From Verrucosispora sioxanthis (lineage in GTDB: Bacteria > Actinomycetota > Actinomycetes > Mycobacteriales > Micromonosporaceae), in assembly GCF_010560025.1 (NCBI RefSeq), contig NZ_SAIY01000001.1, forward strand, positions 744,001-808,000: a DNA stretch of 64,000 nt, in the 5' to 3' direction. Both the position numbers and the translations under genes were made by a program. Under the pieces are notes generated by a model, which made no database searches, had not been told where the DNA came from, and saw nothing but the letters and a program-made list of their open reading frames with translations. Positions 50,012 to 58,625 of this stretch are shown piece by piece. The number at the start of each line of letters is the position of its first letter. Positions within the stretch are counted from its first letter, which is position 1.

Positions 50012-51192
50012 CAGTGCACGGTGACGGTGGCGCCGGGAATCATGTCGCGTAGTTCCTCGGGCAGCTCGGCGCCCATCTCGTCGGCGAGCCGCAGCGCCTC
50101 CTCGATCAGGGTCTCCACGATCTGCCCCTCGGGTACGGTCTTGATGACCTGGCCCTTGACGAAGATCTGCCCCTTGCCGTTGCCGGAGGCCACGCCCAGG
50201 TCAGCCTCGCGGGCCTCACCGGGACCGTTCACCACGCAGCCCATCACGGCGACCCGCAGCGGCACCGGCAGCCCTTCCAGGCCGGCGGTGACCTCCTCGG
50301 CCAGCTTGTAGACATCCACCTGGGCCCGACCACAGGACGGGCAGGAGACGATCTCCAGGCCACGCTCGCGCAGCCCGAGCGACTCCAGGATCTGGTTGCC
50401 GACCTTGATCTCCTCGACCGGCGGCGCGGACAGCGACACCCGGATGGTGTCGCCGATCCCCTCGGCCAGCAGCGCGCCGAAGGCGACCGCCGACTTGATG
50501 GTGCCCTGGAACGCCGGCCCGGCCTCGGTCACCCCCAGGTGCAGCGGGTAGTCGCACTGCTCGGCGAGCTGCCGGTACGCCCGGATCATCACCACCGGGT
50601 CGTTGTGCTTGACCGAGATCTTGATGTCCCGGAAGCCGTGCTCCTCGAACAGCGAGCACTCCCACAGCGCCGACTCGACAAGCGCCTCCGCCGTCGCCCT
50701 GCCGTACTTGGCCAGCAGCCGCTTGTCCAACGAGCCGGCGTTGACCCCGATCCGGATCGGCGTACCGGCGGCGGAGGCCGCTGCCGCGATCTCCTTGACC
50801 TTGTCGTCGAACTGCCGGATGTTGCCCGGGTTGACCCGCACCGCCGCGCACCCGGCGTCGATCGCGGCGAAGACGTACTTCGGCTGGAAGTGGATGTCGG
50901 CGATCACCGGGATCTGCGACTTGCGGGCGATCGCCGGCAGCGCCTCCACGTCGTCCTGGCTCGGCACCGCCACCCGCACGATCTGGCACCCGGACGCCGT
51001 CAACTCCGCGATCTGCTGCAACGTGGCGTTCACGTCAGCGGTCAACGTGGTGGTCATCGACTGCACCGACACCGGCGCGCCACCGCCGACCGGCACGGAC
51101 CCGACCATGATCTGGCGGCTGGCCCGGCGGGGCGCGAGCGGCGGCGGCGGTACGGGCGGCATACCAAGACTGACAGCGGTCACTTCAGGCAC
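50011..51192 (-). CDS. ispG: 4-hydroxy-3-methylbut-2-enyl-diphosphate synthase (flavodoxin)
   Basis: Converts MEcPP to HMBPP in the MEP isoprenoid pathway using a [4Fe-4S] cluster. The barrel domain shows [30 protein letters not shown] and [14 protein letters not shown]. The cluster ligands are two Cys in [19 protein letters not shown] and one in [19 protein letters not shown]. At 393 residues it is the usual bacterial form. The GTG start directly abuts the rip stop codon with zero gap, so dxr, rip and ispG form one operon. Confidence 0.96.
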   Translation of the reverse strand: MPEVTAVSLGMPPVPPPPLAPRRASRQIMVGSVPVGGGAPVSVQSMTTTLTADVNATLQQIAELTASGCQIVRVAVPSQDDVEALPAIARKSQIPVIADIHFQPKYVFAAIDAGCAAVRVNPGNIRQFDDKVKEIAAAASAAGTPIRIGVNAGSLDKRLLAKYGRATAEALVESALWECSLFEEHGFRDIKISVKHNDPVVMIRAYRQLAEQCDYPLHLGVTEAGPAFQGTIKSAVAFGALLAEGIGDTIRVSLSAPPVEEIKVGNQILESLGLRERGLEIVSCPSCGRAQVDVYKLAEEVTAGLEGLPVPLRVAVMGCVVNGPGEAREADLGVASGNGKGQIFVKGQVIKTVPEGQIVETLIEEALRLADEMGAELPEELRDMIPGATVTVH

Positions 51193-52443
51193 TCACTTTG
51201 GGAAGAGGGAGATCGGGTTGACCACGTCCGCGGTGATGGTGAGCAGGGTGAACACCCCACCGATCAGAATCACCACGTACGTGAAGGGCATCAGCTTGAA
51301 GTAGTCCACCCGGCCCGGGTCGGGCTTGCGCAGCCGCGCGTACACCCAGGAGCGGGCTCGTTCGAACCAGGCGATGGCGATGTGGCCGCCGTCCAGCGGC
51401 AGCAGCGGCAGCAGGTTGAACACCCCGATGAAGAAGTTCAGCGAGATGAACAGCATGACGAAGATTTCCCAGGCGTTGTTGGCCACCGCCTCGCCACCGA
51501 GGACGCTGGCCCCGACCACGCTGATCGGGGTGTCGATGTCCCGTTCGCCGCCGGTGATGGCGGTCCACAGCGCGGGGATCTTCTCCGGCAGCCGCTGCAA
51601 CGCCTGCGCGGTGGCCACCGCCATGTCGCCGATGAAGGAACTGGTCGCGCCGACCGCCTCCACCGGGCCGTAGGTGACCAGGCCGGGGGTGCTGATGATC
51701 AGCCCGATGCCGAGCGCGGGAACGTCGGTGACCGGCCCGTCGGGGTTGTCGATCGGGGGGCGCTTGGTGGTGCCCAGCACGGTCTCGACGGTGCCGGTCT
51801 GGCCGTCGCGCTCGTAGCCGATAGTGGCGGTGGCACCCGGGCTGGCGGTCCGCAGGACGGTGAGCAGGTCGCCGTAGTTGGTGATCGGGGTGCCGTTGAA
51901 CGAGGTGATCCGGTCGCCGTCGCGGAGCCCGGCGGCGGCGGCCGGGCTGGCGGCGTCGCTCGGGGTGCACTCGCGGTAGGTGGTGTCCGGCAGGACGCAG
52001 TCCTGGAGGGCGATCACGGCGGGCTCGGCACGGATCTGCGCCTCGGTGGTCGGGCGGTCCGGGTTGGGCAGGCCGAAGGTCATCGCGGCCAGCCAGGCCG
52101 CGAAGATCGCCAACCCGAAGTGGGTGACCGACCCGGCGGACATCACGATGGTGCGCTTCCACACCGGGTAGCGCCACATGGCCCGCTTCTCGTCACCGGG
52201 CTCGACGTCGTCGTCCTGCGGCGTCATCCCGACGATCTTGCAGAAGCCACCGAGCGGGATGCCCTTGAGGCCGTACTCGGTCTCGCCGCGCCTGAACGAG
52301 AAGATGGTGGGGCCGAAGCCGACGAAGTAGCGGGTGACCTTCATGCCGAAGGCCTTGGCGGTGAGCATGTGCCCGGCCTCGTGCAGGCTCACCGAGACGA
52401 GAATGCCGAGGGCGAACAGCACCACCCCGAACGCGAACGACAT
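51193..52443 (-). CDS. rip: Site-2 zinc protease of the M50 family (Rip1/RseP type)
   Basis: An intramembrane protease that cuts anti-sigma factors and other membrane substrates. The zinc site HEAGH lies in the first helix (LVSVSLHEAGHMLTAKAFG), the third ligand motif in LLPLLPLDGGHIAIAWFE, and a PDZ domain between them (AAAAGLRDGDRITSFNGTPI). The 416-residue length matches actinobacterial Rip1. ATG 52443 overlaps the dxr stop by one base (TGATG); the frame is open upstream but antisense-like. The dxr-rip-ispG order is conserved in actinomycetes. Confidence 0.94.
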   Translation of the reverse strand: MSFAFGVVLFALGILVSVSLHEAGHMLTAKAFGMKVTRYFVGFGPTIFSFRRGETEYGLKGIPLGGFCKIVGMTPQDDDVEPGDEKRAMWRYPVWKRTIVMSAGSVTHFGLAIFAAWLAAMTFGLPNPDRPTTEAQIRAEPAVIALQDCVLPDTTYRECTPSDAASPAAAAGLRDGDRITSFNGTPITNYGDLLTVLRTASPGATATIGYERDGQTGTVETVLGTTKRPPIDNPDGPVTDVPALGIGLIISTPGLVTYGPVEAVGATSSFIGDMAVATAQALQRLPEKIPALWTAITGGERDIDTPISVVGASVLGGEAVANNAWEIFVMLFISLNFFIGVFNLLPLLPLDGGHIAIAWFERARSWVYARLRKPDPGRVDYFKLMPFTYVVILIGGVFTLLTITADVVNPISLFPK

Positions 52444-53663
52444 CAAGCTCCTTCCACCGCAGCAGCGATGATCTCCTGCGCGTGTGCGCGCGCCCACGAC
52501 TCGGCTTCGAGTACGTCCTCGACGGTACCCGGTTCGCCGAAATCGGGAGCCTCCTCCAACACGCGCTGCAACGTGTCGACGATGCCGAGGAACGGCAACC
52601 GCCCGGCGACGAACGCCGCCACGCACTCCTCGTTGGCCGCGTTGTAGATCGCCGGCCGGCACCGGCCCGCCTCGCCGGCCGCCTTGGCCAGCGCCACCGC
52701 CGGGAACGCCTCGTCGTCGAGCGGCGCGAACTCCCAGCTGTGCGCCGTGGTCCAGTCGACGGCGGCGGCCGCCTCGGGCACCCGGTCCGGCCAGCCGAGG
52801 CCCAGCGCGATCGGCAGCCGCATGTCCGGCGGGCTGGCCTGCGCCAACGTCGACCCGTCGACGAACTCGACCATCGAGTGGATCACCGACTGGGGGTGCA
52901 CCATCACGGTGATGTCGGCGTACGGCACGTCGAACAGCTCGTGCGCCTCGATCACCTCGAGCGCCTTGTTGACCATGGTCGCCGAGTTGATCGTGACGAC
53001 CGGTCCCATGTTCCAGGTCGGGTGGGCGAGCGCCTGCTCCGGCGTGACCGCCGTCAACTCGTCGCGCCGCCGCCCCCGGAACGGCCCACCGCTGGCGGTC
53101 ACCACCAGCCGGCGTACCTCACCCCGGGTGCCGCCGCGCAGGCACTGGGCCAGCGCCGAGTGCTCCGAATCCACCGGGACGATCTGCTCCGGCCGCGTCA
53201 CCGCGCCCTTGACCAACGAGCCGCCGGCCACCAGCGACTCCTTGTTGGCCAGCGCGAGCGTACGCCCGGCGCGCAGCGCGGCCAGCGTCGGCGCGAGCCC
53301 GAGCGACCCCACCACCCCGTTGAGTACGACGTCACACGGCCACTGCGCCAGCTCGGTCATCGCCTCCGGCCCGGCCACGATCTTGGGCAGCTTGAACTCG
53401 CCGCTCGCCCAGCCCCGCCGGCTCGCCTCGGCGTAGAACGCCAACTGGAGATCCTGCGCGGCGGACGCCTTGGCCACCCCGACCACGTCGACACCGAGTT
53501 CGAGCGCCTGGGCGGCGAGCAGCCCGATGTTGCCGCCACCGGCACCGAGCGCCACCACCCGGAACCGCTCCGGGTTACGCCGCACGATGTCGATGGCCTG
53601 GGTACCGATCGACCCGGTACAACCCAGCAGCACAAGATCACGGGGGGACGTCACACCGCCCAT
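52443..53663 (-). CDS. dxr: 1-deoxy-D-xylulose 5-phosphate reductoisomerase
   Basis: Second step of the MEP pathway, NADPH-dependent. The cofactor loop is [15 protein letters not shown], the substrate/metal site [12 protein letters not shown] and [14 protein letters not shown], and [20 protein letters not shown] is the flexible-loop/metal region. The C-terminal domain has [12 protein letters not shown]. The 406-residue length is normal. It opens the dxr-rip-ispG operon; the first residues MGGVTSPRD could alternatively start at an internal GTG. Confidence 0.96.
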   Translation of the reverse strand: MGGVTSPRDLVLLGCTGSIGTQAIDIVRRNPERFRVVALGAGGGNIGLLAAQALELGVDVVGVAKASAAQDLQLAFYAEASRRGWASGEFKLPKIVAGPEAMTELAQWPCDVVLNGVVGSLGLAPTLAALRAGRTLALANKESLVAGGSLVKGAVTRPEQIVPVDSEHSALAQCLRGGTRGEVRRLVVTASGGPFRGRRRDELTAVTPEQALAHPTWNMGPVVTINSATMVNKALEVIEAHELFDVPYADITVMVHPQSVIHSMVEFVDGSTLAQASPPDMRLPIALGLGWPDRVPEAAAAVDWTTAHSWEFAPLDDEAFPAVALAKAAGEAGRCRPAIYNAANEECVAAFVAGRLPFLGIVDTLQRVLEEAPDFGEPGTVEDVLEAESWARAHAQEIIAAAVEGA

Positions 53664-53685
53664 TCTTCCCCACCGCCGCTGCGTG

Positions 53686-53745
53686 CAGGGAAGGGCACCT
53701 TGTCAACGCCTCCGGTAGAGCAGGGCCCCCGTGCTGACAGGAAGC
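53686..53745. repeat. Possible Micromonosporaceae intergenic repeat (AAGGGCACCTTGTCAACGCC type)
   Basis: The spacer between dxr and the Uma2 gene contains GGGAAGGGCACCTTGTCAACG followed by CCTCCGGTAGAG and a GGGCCC block. From memory this layout resembles a short intergenic repeat common in Micromonospora and Salinispora. There is no second copy in the window to confirm it. Confidence 0.3.
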
Positions 53746-53753
53746 AGCTACCG

Positions 53754-54424
53754 TCAGCTCTCCCCGAGCGGGGCATCTTCGTCCTCCAACGGAGCTTCCT
53801 CGCCGAGCAGGTCGCCCGGATCGACCGAGAACTCGAACGGCTCCCGCATCACGAAGGTGCTCCCGGCCGCAGCGGCGGCCACCGTCGGTACTCGCCGTCG
53901 GTCAGCTCGAACAGTGCGATGGTGGGGACTCGGTTACGCAGGTCGACCCGGAGGAAGAAGGGTACGCCGGCCGTACCGTACTCGCGCGGACGATCGATGA
54001 TGTCCTTACGCCGATTGCCGGGCGACACGACCTCGCCAAGCAGAACGGCATGCCTGATGTCCATGGTCGTGCGCCCCCCGCCGGGAACACGCAGCACGAC
54101 GAGGTCGGGGATGAACAGATCCTGGCCGGAGACGACGTTCGCCTCCGCGTAGAGCCACAGCTTGGCCTTCCGGGCCGCCTGCTTCAACAGGTACGCGAGG
54201 TCGAGCTCGGCATCCTGGTGGTCATATCCGGCGTGGGGTGTCACGATCACGCTTCCGCTCAGCACCTCAACCTTGGGGCCGTTGGTCTCCGGCAACAGGT
54301 CGAGGGCGAGCTGGGCGGTCCACGGCTCGTCGTGCCACCGCAGCACGTCGAACGACGGCCCGGCGGGCCGGTCGCCGGCACCAGCGTCCGGCGCGGGCTC
54401 GGGCGCGTACGCAGCCTGGGCCAT
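53754..54424 (-). CDS. Uma2 family (DUF820) restriction-endonuclease-like protein, C-terminal frame break
   Basis: A PD-(D/E)xK-fold protein of the Uma2 family, which is abundant in actinomycetes and cyanobacteria and of uncertain function. The core shows EVLSGSVIVTPHAGYDHQDA, the nuclease strand LFIPDLVVLRVPGG and EVVSPGNRRKDIIDRPREYG. The main frame stops at 53849. A neighbouring frame adds a natural-looking acidic tail (MREPFEFSVDPGDLLGEEAP) to TGA 53754, so one base has probably been lost near 53880. The catalytic core is unaffected. Confidence 0.8.
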
Positions 54425-54547
54425 CCGGGCTCACCCCCTCAGCGGAACATCTTGCTCAACTCAGCCTAGCCAGCGCAGCCCGCACCGCACGCCATCGCAC
54501 AACCTGTCCGACACAGCCGGGGCGAACGACGTCGACCAGGCCGCCGA

Positions 54548-54595
54548 CTGTGGGTACGTTTCTTGTCGTCGGGACAGCAAGAAACGCACCCACAG
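54548..54595. terminator. 18-bp inverted repeat, likely terminator
   Basis: Arms 54548-54565 and 54578-54595 pair with one mismatch around a 12-base loop. The element lies 18 bases beyond the DUF397 remnant on the minus strand, upstream of the Uma2 gene, and is AT-richer than its surroundings. Confidence 0.6.
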
Positions 54596-54612
54596 CTTGC
54601 GGTCACGTCAGT

Positions 54613-54711
54613 TCAGGGGCGGGTGTCGAAGCGGCCCGCGCGGCTGGCGGCGACCAACCGGGGTCCAGCCGGGACGACGTGCGCCACACTCCGTCACGTC
54701 TCATGGGTCAT
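54613..54711 (-). pseudogene. DUF397 remnant
   Basis: ATG 54711 overlaps the stop of the DUF5753 fragment (ATGA), the normal coupling of such pairs, but reads only five codons. The nearby frames keep recognisable ends of a DUF397 protein: VWRTSSR like the N-terminal W-R-x-S-S-R motif, and RLVAASRAGRFDTRP like the C-terminal FVAGVRAGEFD motif, ending at 54613. The middle 25-30 residues are missing. The gene appears internally deleted. Confidence 0.55.
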
Positions 54712-55133
54712 CTCCTTGCGATTGCCGTGATCAGCTCACGGGAGTCATCGACATCGAGCGCCCGCTCGCCGAGCGAATGCCAGGCCTCCTCGTAGGTCTG
54801 GATCTCGTGCGGCTTGTCAAGGTAGGCCGCGCCGCACGGACCGTCCTTGTAGACGGTGGTCGGCTCCGGCTCCCGCACGTGCGTGGGGAAGTCGAGCACG
54901 GTGGAGGTGCCCGTTTCTGCCCAGCGGAATAGGCCAGCCGCCAAGGGAAGCACCCGGAACTTGACGTTGGGTTGGCGGCTGGCCATCACCAAGGCTTCGA
55001 GTTGCCGAGCCATCGCGAGCCGATCACGCAGCGGTCGACGTAGCACCGCCTCGCTGAGGATGACGTCGTAGTGGGGCGCTCGGGGGACTGCCCGCACCAA
55101 TAGCCGTTGCGCCCACCGCCGGGCCCAGTTCAC
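54708..55133 (-). pseudogene. DUF5753 regulator fragment lacking its helix-turn-helix
   Basis: The 141-residue frame matches only the C-terminal DUF5753 part of Xre-type actinobacterial regulators: HYDVILSEAVLRRPL, NVKFRVLPLAAGLF and YLDKPHEIQTYEEAWHSLGE. Full proteins are about 270-290 residues with an N-terminal helix-turn-helix of which no trace remains. The break lies at the toxin-antitoxin promoter, so insertion of that module or a linked deletion probably removed the 5' half. Confidence 0.7.
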
Positions 55134-55155
55134 GATCTTGTGAGCTACTTCCGTC

Positions 55156-55181
55156 CGTACGATTCGTACGAGTTGTACAAT
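55156..55181 (+). promoter_or_regulatory. Toxin-antitoxin promoter with three GTAC palindromes at 9-bp spacing
   Basis: CGTACG (55156-55161), CGTACG (55165-55170) and TTGTACAA (55173-55180) have centres exactly 9 bp apart. The last overlaps a good -10 hexamer, TACAAT (55176-55181), 7 bases before the antitoxin GTG, so the transcript is probably leaderless. Antitoxin or toxin-antitoxin complex binding here would block transcription. Confidence 0.6.
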
Positions 55182-55188
55182 CGGAACC

Positions 55189-55458
55189 GTGAGTGAGCCC
55201 GCAGCCGAACTCCCGATCTCAGACGCCCGCGACAGCCTCGCGGACGTCGTCTCCCGCGCGCACTACGCCGGGAGGATCACCTACGTCACCCGTCGGGGGC
55301 AACGCCTGGCCGCCATCGTCCCGGCCGAGGTCGCCGAGGCCATCGAGCGCGCCGAAGACGCCGGCGATGTCGCCGCCGCCCGCGAGGCCCTGACCCGCAT
55401 TGACGCCGGCGACACCCCGATACCGCTGGCCGACCTACGCGATGAGCTCGGCTTGTGA
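55189..55458 (+). CDS. Phd/YefM-family antitoxin
   Basis: An 89-residue antitoxin. The N-terminal half has the Phd/YefM DNA-binding fold (LPISDARDSLADVVSRAHYA, YVTRRGQRLAAIVPAEVAEAI). The C-terminal tail (ALTRIDAGDTPIPLADLRDE) is the toxin-wrapping segment. It should neutralise the RelE-type toxin encoded next and repress the shared promoter. GTG 55189 is directly at the predicted transcription start. Confidence 0.9.
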   Translation: MSEPAAELPISDARDSLADVVSRAHYAGRITYVTRRGQRLAAIVPAEVAEAIERAEDAGDVAAAREALTRIDAGDTPIPLADLRDELGL

Positions 55459-55736
55459 CCAGCCCGACTCCACCCGCCTACACCGTCCAGGTCGACCGAG
55501 CCGCCGCCAAGCTGCTGCGCAAGCTCGACCGCCCCGTGCAGGCCCGCCTCGTCACCGCCATCGCGAATCTAGCCACCGAACCTCGCCCAGCCGGCGTCAA
55601 AGCCCTGACCGGCCACTCCAACCTCTTCCGCATCCGCGTCGGTGCATACCGCATCATCTACACCGTCCGGGACCAGGAGCTGATCGTGCTCGTAGTCCAC
55701 CTCGGGCACCGCAGCGACGTCTACGACCTGCTCTGA
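55455..55736 (+). CDS. RelE/ParE-family toxin
   Basis: A 93-residue toxin with the RelE fold: YTVQVDRAAAKLLRKLDRPV, then VKALTGHSNLFRIRVGAYRI and the C-terminal strand LIVLVVHLGHRSDVYDLL. The basic residues typical of mRNA-cleaving RelE members are present (RIRVGAYRIIY, GHR). It overlaps the antitoxin stop by 4 bases (GTGA). It would cut mRNA on the ribosome if released. Confidence 0.9.
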   Translation: MTSPTPPAYTVQVDRAAAKLLRKLDRPVQARLVTAIANLATEPRPAGVKALTGHSNLFRIRVGAYRIIYTVRDQELIVLVVHLGHRSDVYDLL

Positions 55737-55861
55737 GGCACGCGGCCCGCCCCGAGTGCCACGACCCGAGCCTCATCCGTCAATACGCAGTCGGCACGCG
55801 GTACCGTCCTGACAGCGTGGCAAGGCAAAGGTCGTCGGATGACGGGCCGTCGAGTACCCGA

Positions 55862-57592
55862 TCAGGCGGTACGCGGTGCGTCATCGGTCTTCGGCCACGG
55901 TGGGTCGGGTGGCGTCCACGGCGGTGTGCCCGCCGATGAGGATCCTCGCCTCGGCACCCGGCGTACGGCGCAGCGGATGGCCCACACGACGCCGACAACC
56001 ATCACAACCACCGCGACGATCGGCACGGCGACCACCGCCGCACGTTGCGGAGGCCAACCGGTCAGCAGACGCAGCAGCAACGGCAGTGGCACCATCGCCC
56101 CAGCGAGGGTGCCCGCGACGCAGATCCGGCCGGCCACGGCCTGCGACGGCTCCGTGACGTTGGCGACGAGCACCGCGACGCCCGCCGGCACCGCCGTCAT
56201 GCCCACGATCAGCGCCACCACGAGAACCGATCCCACCGCGTCGTCCGAGTTCGCGCCACGCAATGCGTAGGGGACGTACACGCCGAGCGCCACGAGGCCG
56301 AGCGCGCCACCGACAGCGGCGATTGGAATCACGAACCAGCCGTACCGCCGCGCCAGCAATGTGGCACAGCCGGCAAGCACCACCAGGCTTCCCACCGCGA
56401 CCGACAGCGGAACGGCGACCCGCCAGCCGACGGTGACGGTCGCCTCCGCGACATCCGGGATCGGTGTCGCGGGTTGCTGGTGCCGGAAGCTGTCACCGGC
56501 AAGCGTGCCGAAACCGATGCGCTCCCAGCGGCCGGCGGTGTCGCGGCGGACGAAACCGTCCCGGCCGTTCGCCACCAGCACGACCACTCCACCGTCCGGC
56601 TGATCCCGGACCAGCAACGCGCGGGACGACAGGTACTCCGCCACGTCACGCATACCGGGTATCGCCGTTGCCAGTCGCTGCCGGGCGTCCTCGTCGACCT
56701 GCCAGGCGACGCGCCAGTTGGCCCCACCGTCCCGGCTCTCCTGCACCGCCAGGCGGCGCGGCACGATCCGGAAGCAGTGCCCCGGATCCCGCGCCGAACA
56801 GTCCTCCCCCGACGCGGCCGGTGGCGGCTGCTTGGAGAACAGCTCGTAGCCGCCCTCCGGCAGCTCCGAGAACGTCGGTCCGTCGTCCGCGCCGATCCAC
56901 CAGGTGTAGGGCTCCCGGGAATCGTGATAGGCGTTGCCGATGCCGGCCACGGCGACGTCCCGCCACTCGTACAACGCGACAGCGTCGTCGTACCGGGGAG
57001 CGGAGGTGGCCGCGACGCCCAGCCCGGCGATCGGCAACACCACAAGCACCGCCACCATCCGCAGCCAACGTGCCGGGCTCGGGCGGGCCACCGCCGAGCG
57101 CCACGTCCACCAGGCCAGCCCCAGCGCTGGCAACGCCAGCAGGTCCGTGCCGTCGGCCAGGATCACCGACGGTCCGTTCACCACGCTCCACACCGCGGAC
57201 GCCGTGGCCGCCCCCTCCGGAGTGGCCTTCACCGCCGCGAACCCCATCCCGACAACGAGGACCGAGCCGGCCGCCAGCAGGTCGCCCATCCTGTGGCCAG
57301 ACCTGGGACCAGCACCCCTGACCGTACGCCGCCGCACCGGCAGTCGACCGCACCCGGCCACCAGCAGCACCGGTAAGACGGCCAGCAGCGGTGGTGCCAT
57401 CACCAGCCCGGCGACGTCGCTGAGCTTTCCCGTCAACCAGCCGGGATAGGCCGCCTTGAGCACCTGGTCGTTGAGGATCAGCAGCGCGGTGGCCGCCACC
57501 GTCACCGGATGGATCAGCCAGGTCAGGAAGCTGTCGATCGACCCACCGCCCGAGCGTTCCACGCCTGGTCGATGCTGCGGTGACCCGTCCAT
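55862..57592 (-). CDS. Large multi-pass membrane protein with an extracytoplasmic domain, unknown function
   Basis: A 576-residue protein. Four or five helices at the N-terminus (TWLIHPVTVAATALLILNDQ onwards) and six or so at the C-terminus flank a soluble domain of about 180 residues. That domain contains two cysteines (GEDCSARDPGHCFRIVPRRL) and a segment like a sialidase/BNR repeat turn (VQESRDGGANWRVAWQ). The C-terminal tail is Pro-rich. I do not recognise the family; a sensor or envelope role is possible. It stands alone between the toxin and the YihY gene. Confidence 0.7.
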   Translation of the reverse strand: MDGSPQHRPGVERSGGGSIDSFLTWLIHPVTVAATALLILNDQVLKAAYPGWLTGKLSDVAGLVMAPPLLAVLPVLLVAGCGRLPVRRRTVRGAGPRSGHRMGDLLAAGSVLVVGMGFAAVKATPEGAATASAVWSVVNGPSVILADGTDLLALPALGLAWWTWRSAVARPSPARWLRMVAVLVVLPIAGLGVAATSAPRYDDAVALYEWRDVAVAGIGNAYHDSREPYTWWIGADDGPTFSELPEGGYELFSKQPPPAASGEDCSARDPGHCFRIVPRRLAVQESRDGGANWRVAWQVDEDARQRLATAIPGMRDVAEYLSSRALLVRDQPDGGVVVLVANGRDGFVRRDTAGRWERIGFGTLAGDSFRHQQPATPIPDVAEATVTVGWRVAVPLSVAVGSLVVLAGCATLLARRYGWFVIPIAAVGGALGLVALGVYVPYALRGANSDDAVGSVLVVALIVGMTAVPAGVAVLVANVTEPSQAVAGRICVAGTLAGAMVPLPLLLRLLTGWPPQRAAVVAVPIVAVVVMVVGVVWAIRCAVRRVPRRGSSSAGTPPWTPPDPPWPKTDDAPRTA

Positions 57593-57782
57593 GCTTCCCC
57601 CGTGATGCTGCGAGCGCCTGCGCCTTCACGGTCGACCCTGCTGATAACACTCCAGCCTCGCCCGAGCCTCAAAGCCGCATCCATGCCGATCTGTCCAGCA
57701 CGTCGCGGGCACCCCTGGCGCTCGTCCAGCAACGCGGACAACAGGACGGTTGCCGAAGCGGATCACGGGGAACTGGAGCGCG

Positions 57783-58625
57783 ATGGGCGGTGCGTGGGAG
57801 CGGACTAAGCGGATCACCACGGGGGCTTTCCGCCCCGTCCGTGGTCGGGATCTGTCGCTGCACGCCGCCTCGATCACGTTCTACGGGGCGATCGCCGTGG
57901 TGCCGGTGGCCCTGCTGGCGATCTGGCTGACCTCGCTGCTGGTCGGGGCGTCCCAGGTGCGACGGCTCACCGGGTACGCCGTGGAGGCGCTGCCGGACGC
58001 GATCGGTGCGCCACACGCGGTGGCCGCGCTGGTCGAGGCCGGGGTCGGCCTGACGCCGTGGCTGGCGCTGGCCGCACTGCTGCCGGCGTCGCTGTACGGC
58101 GAGGGGCTGCGCCGGGCGTTCGTGTCGGTCGCCGCGCCCCGCTCCGACGAACACCTCGTCGGCTGGCGGGGCCGGTTGCTGCTGCTGCCGCTGCTGGCAC
58201 CGGCCCCGGCGCTGTTGCTGTCGATCCTGCTGGCCCTGCCGACCACCACCGGGCTGGTCCGGCGTGGCGGCTGGGCCGGCGCGCTAGGGGTGGTGCTGTC
58301 GTTCCTGGCGGTGTGGCTGGTGCTCACGCCGGTGCTGATGTGGGTGTTCCGGGTGGTCGGCCCGGCCTCGCCGGACTGGCTCGCCACGCTGGGGATGGGC
58401 TCCTTCACCGCGGCGAACCTGTCCGGCTTCCTGCACGGTTTCGTGCTCTTCGCCTCGTTACCACTCGACCTGGGCGTGCCCTTCGGTGGGCTCGACGAGG
58501 TGGGTGCCGCCGTGGCGATCCTGCTCTGGCTCTACCTGTTCCACGTGATCGTGCTGGCCGGCTACTCCGCCACCCTGGCCCTGTCCGCCTGGCGTCAGCG
58601 GCGGAAGGGGCCGGTGACCTCGTAG
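57783..58625 (+). CDS. YihY/BrkB family membrane protein
   Basis: A 280-residue protein with six hydrophobic helices of the UPF0761/YihY family (once called RNase BN). The first helix region is LHAASITFYGAIAVVPVALL, the family's hallmark, with later LVLTPVLMWVFRVVGP and AAVAILLWLYLFHVIVLAGY. It may act in transport; the function is unproven. I chose ATG 57783 behind a GGAG site. Its last 31 bases overlap the convergent PhoX-like gene. Confidence 0.87.
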   Translation: MGGAWERTKRITTGAFRPVRGRDLSLHAASITFYGAIAVVPVALLAIWLTSLLVGASQVRRLTGYAVEALPDAIGAPHAVAALVEAGVGLTPWLALAALLPASLYGEGLRRAFVSVAAPRSDEHLVGWRGRLLLLPLLAPAPALLLSILLALPTTTGLVRRGGWAGALGVVLSFLAVWLVLTPVLMWVFRVVGPASPDWLATLGMGSFTAANLSGFLHGFVLFASLPLDLGVPFGGLDEVGAAVAILLWLYLFHVIVLAGYSATLALSAWRQRRKGPVTS

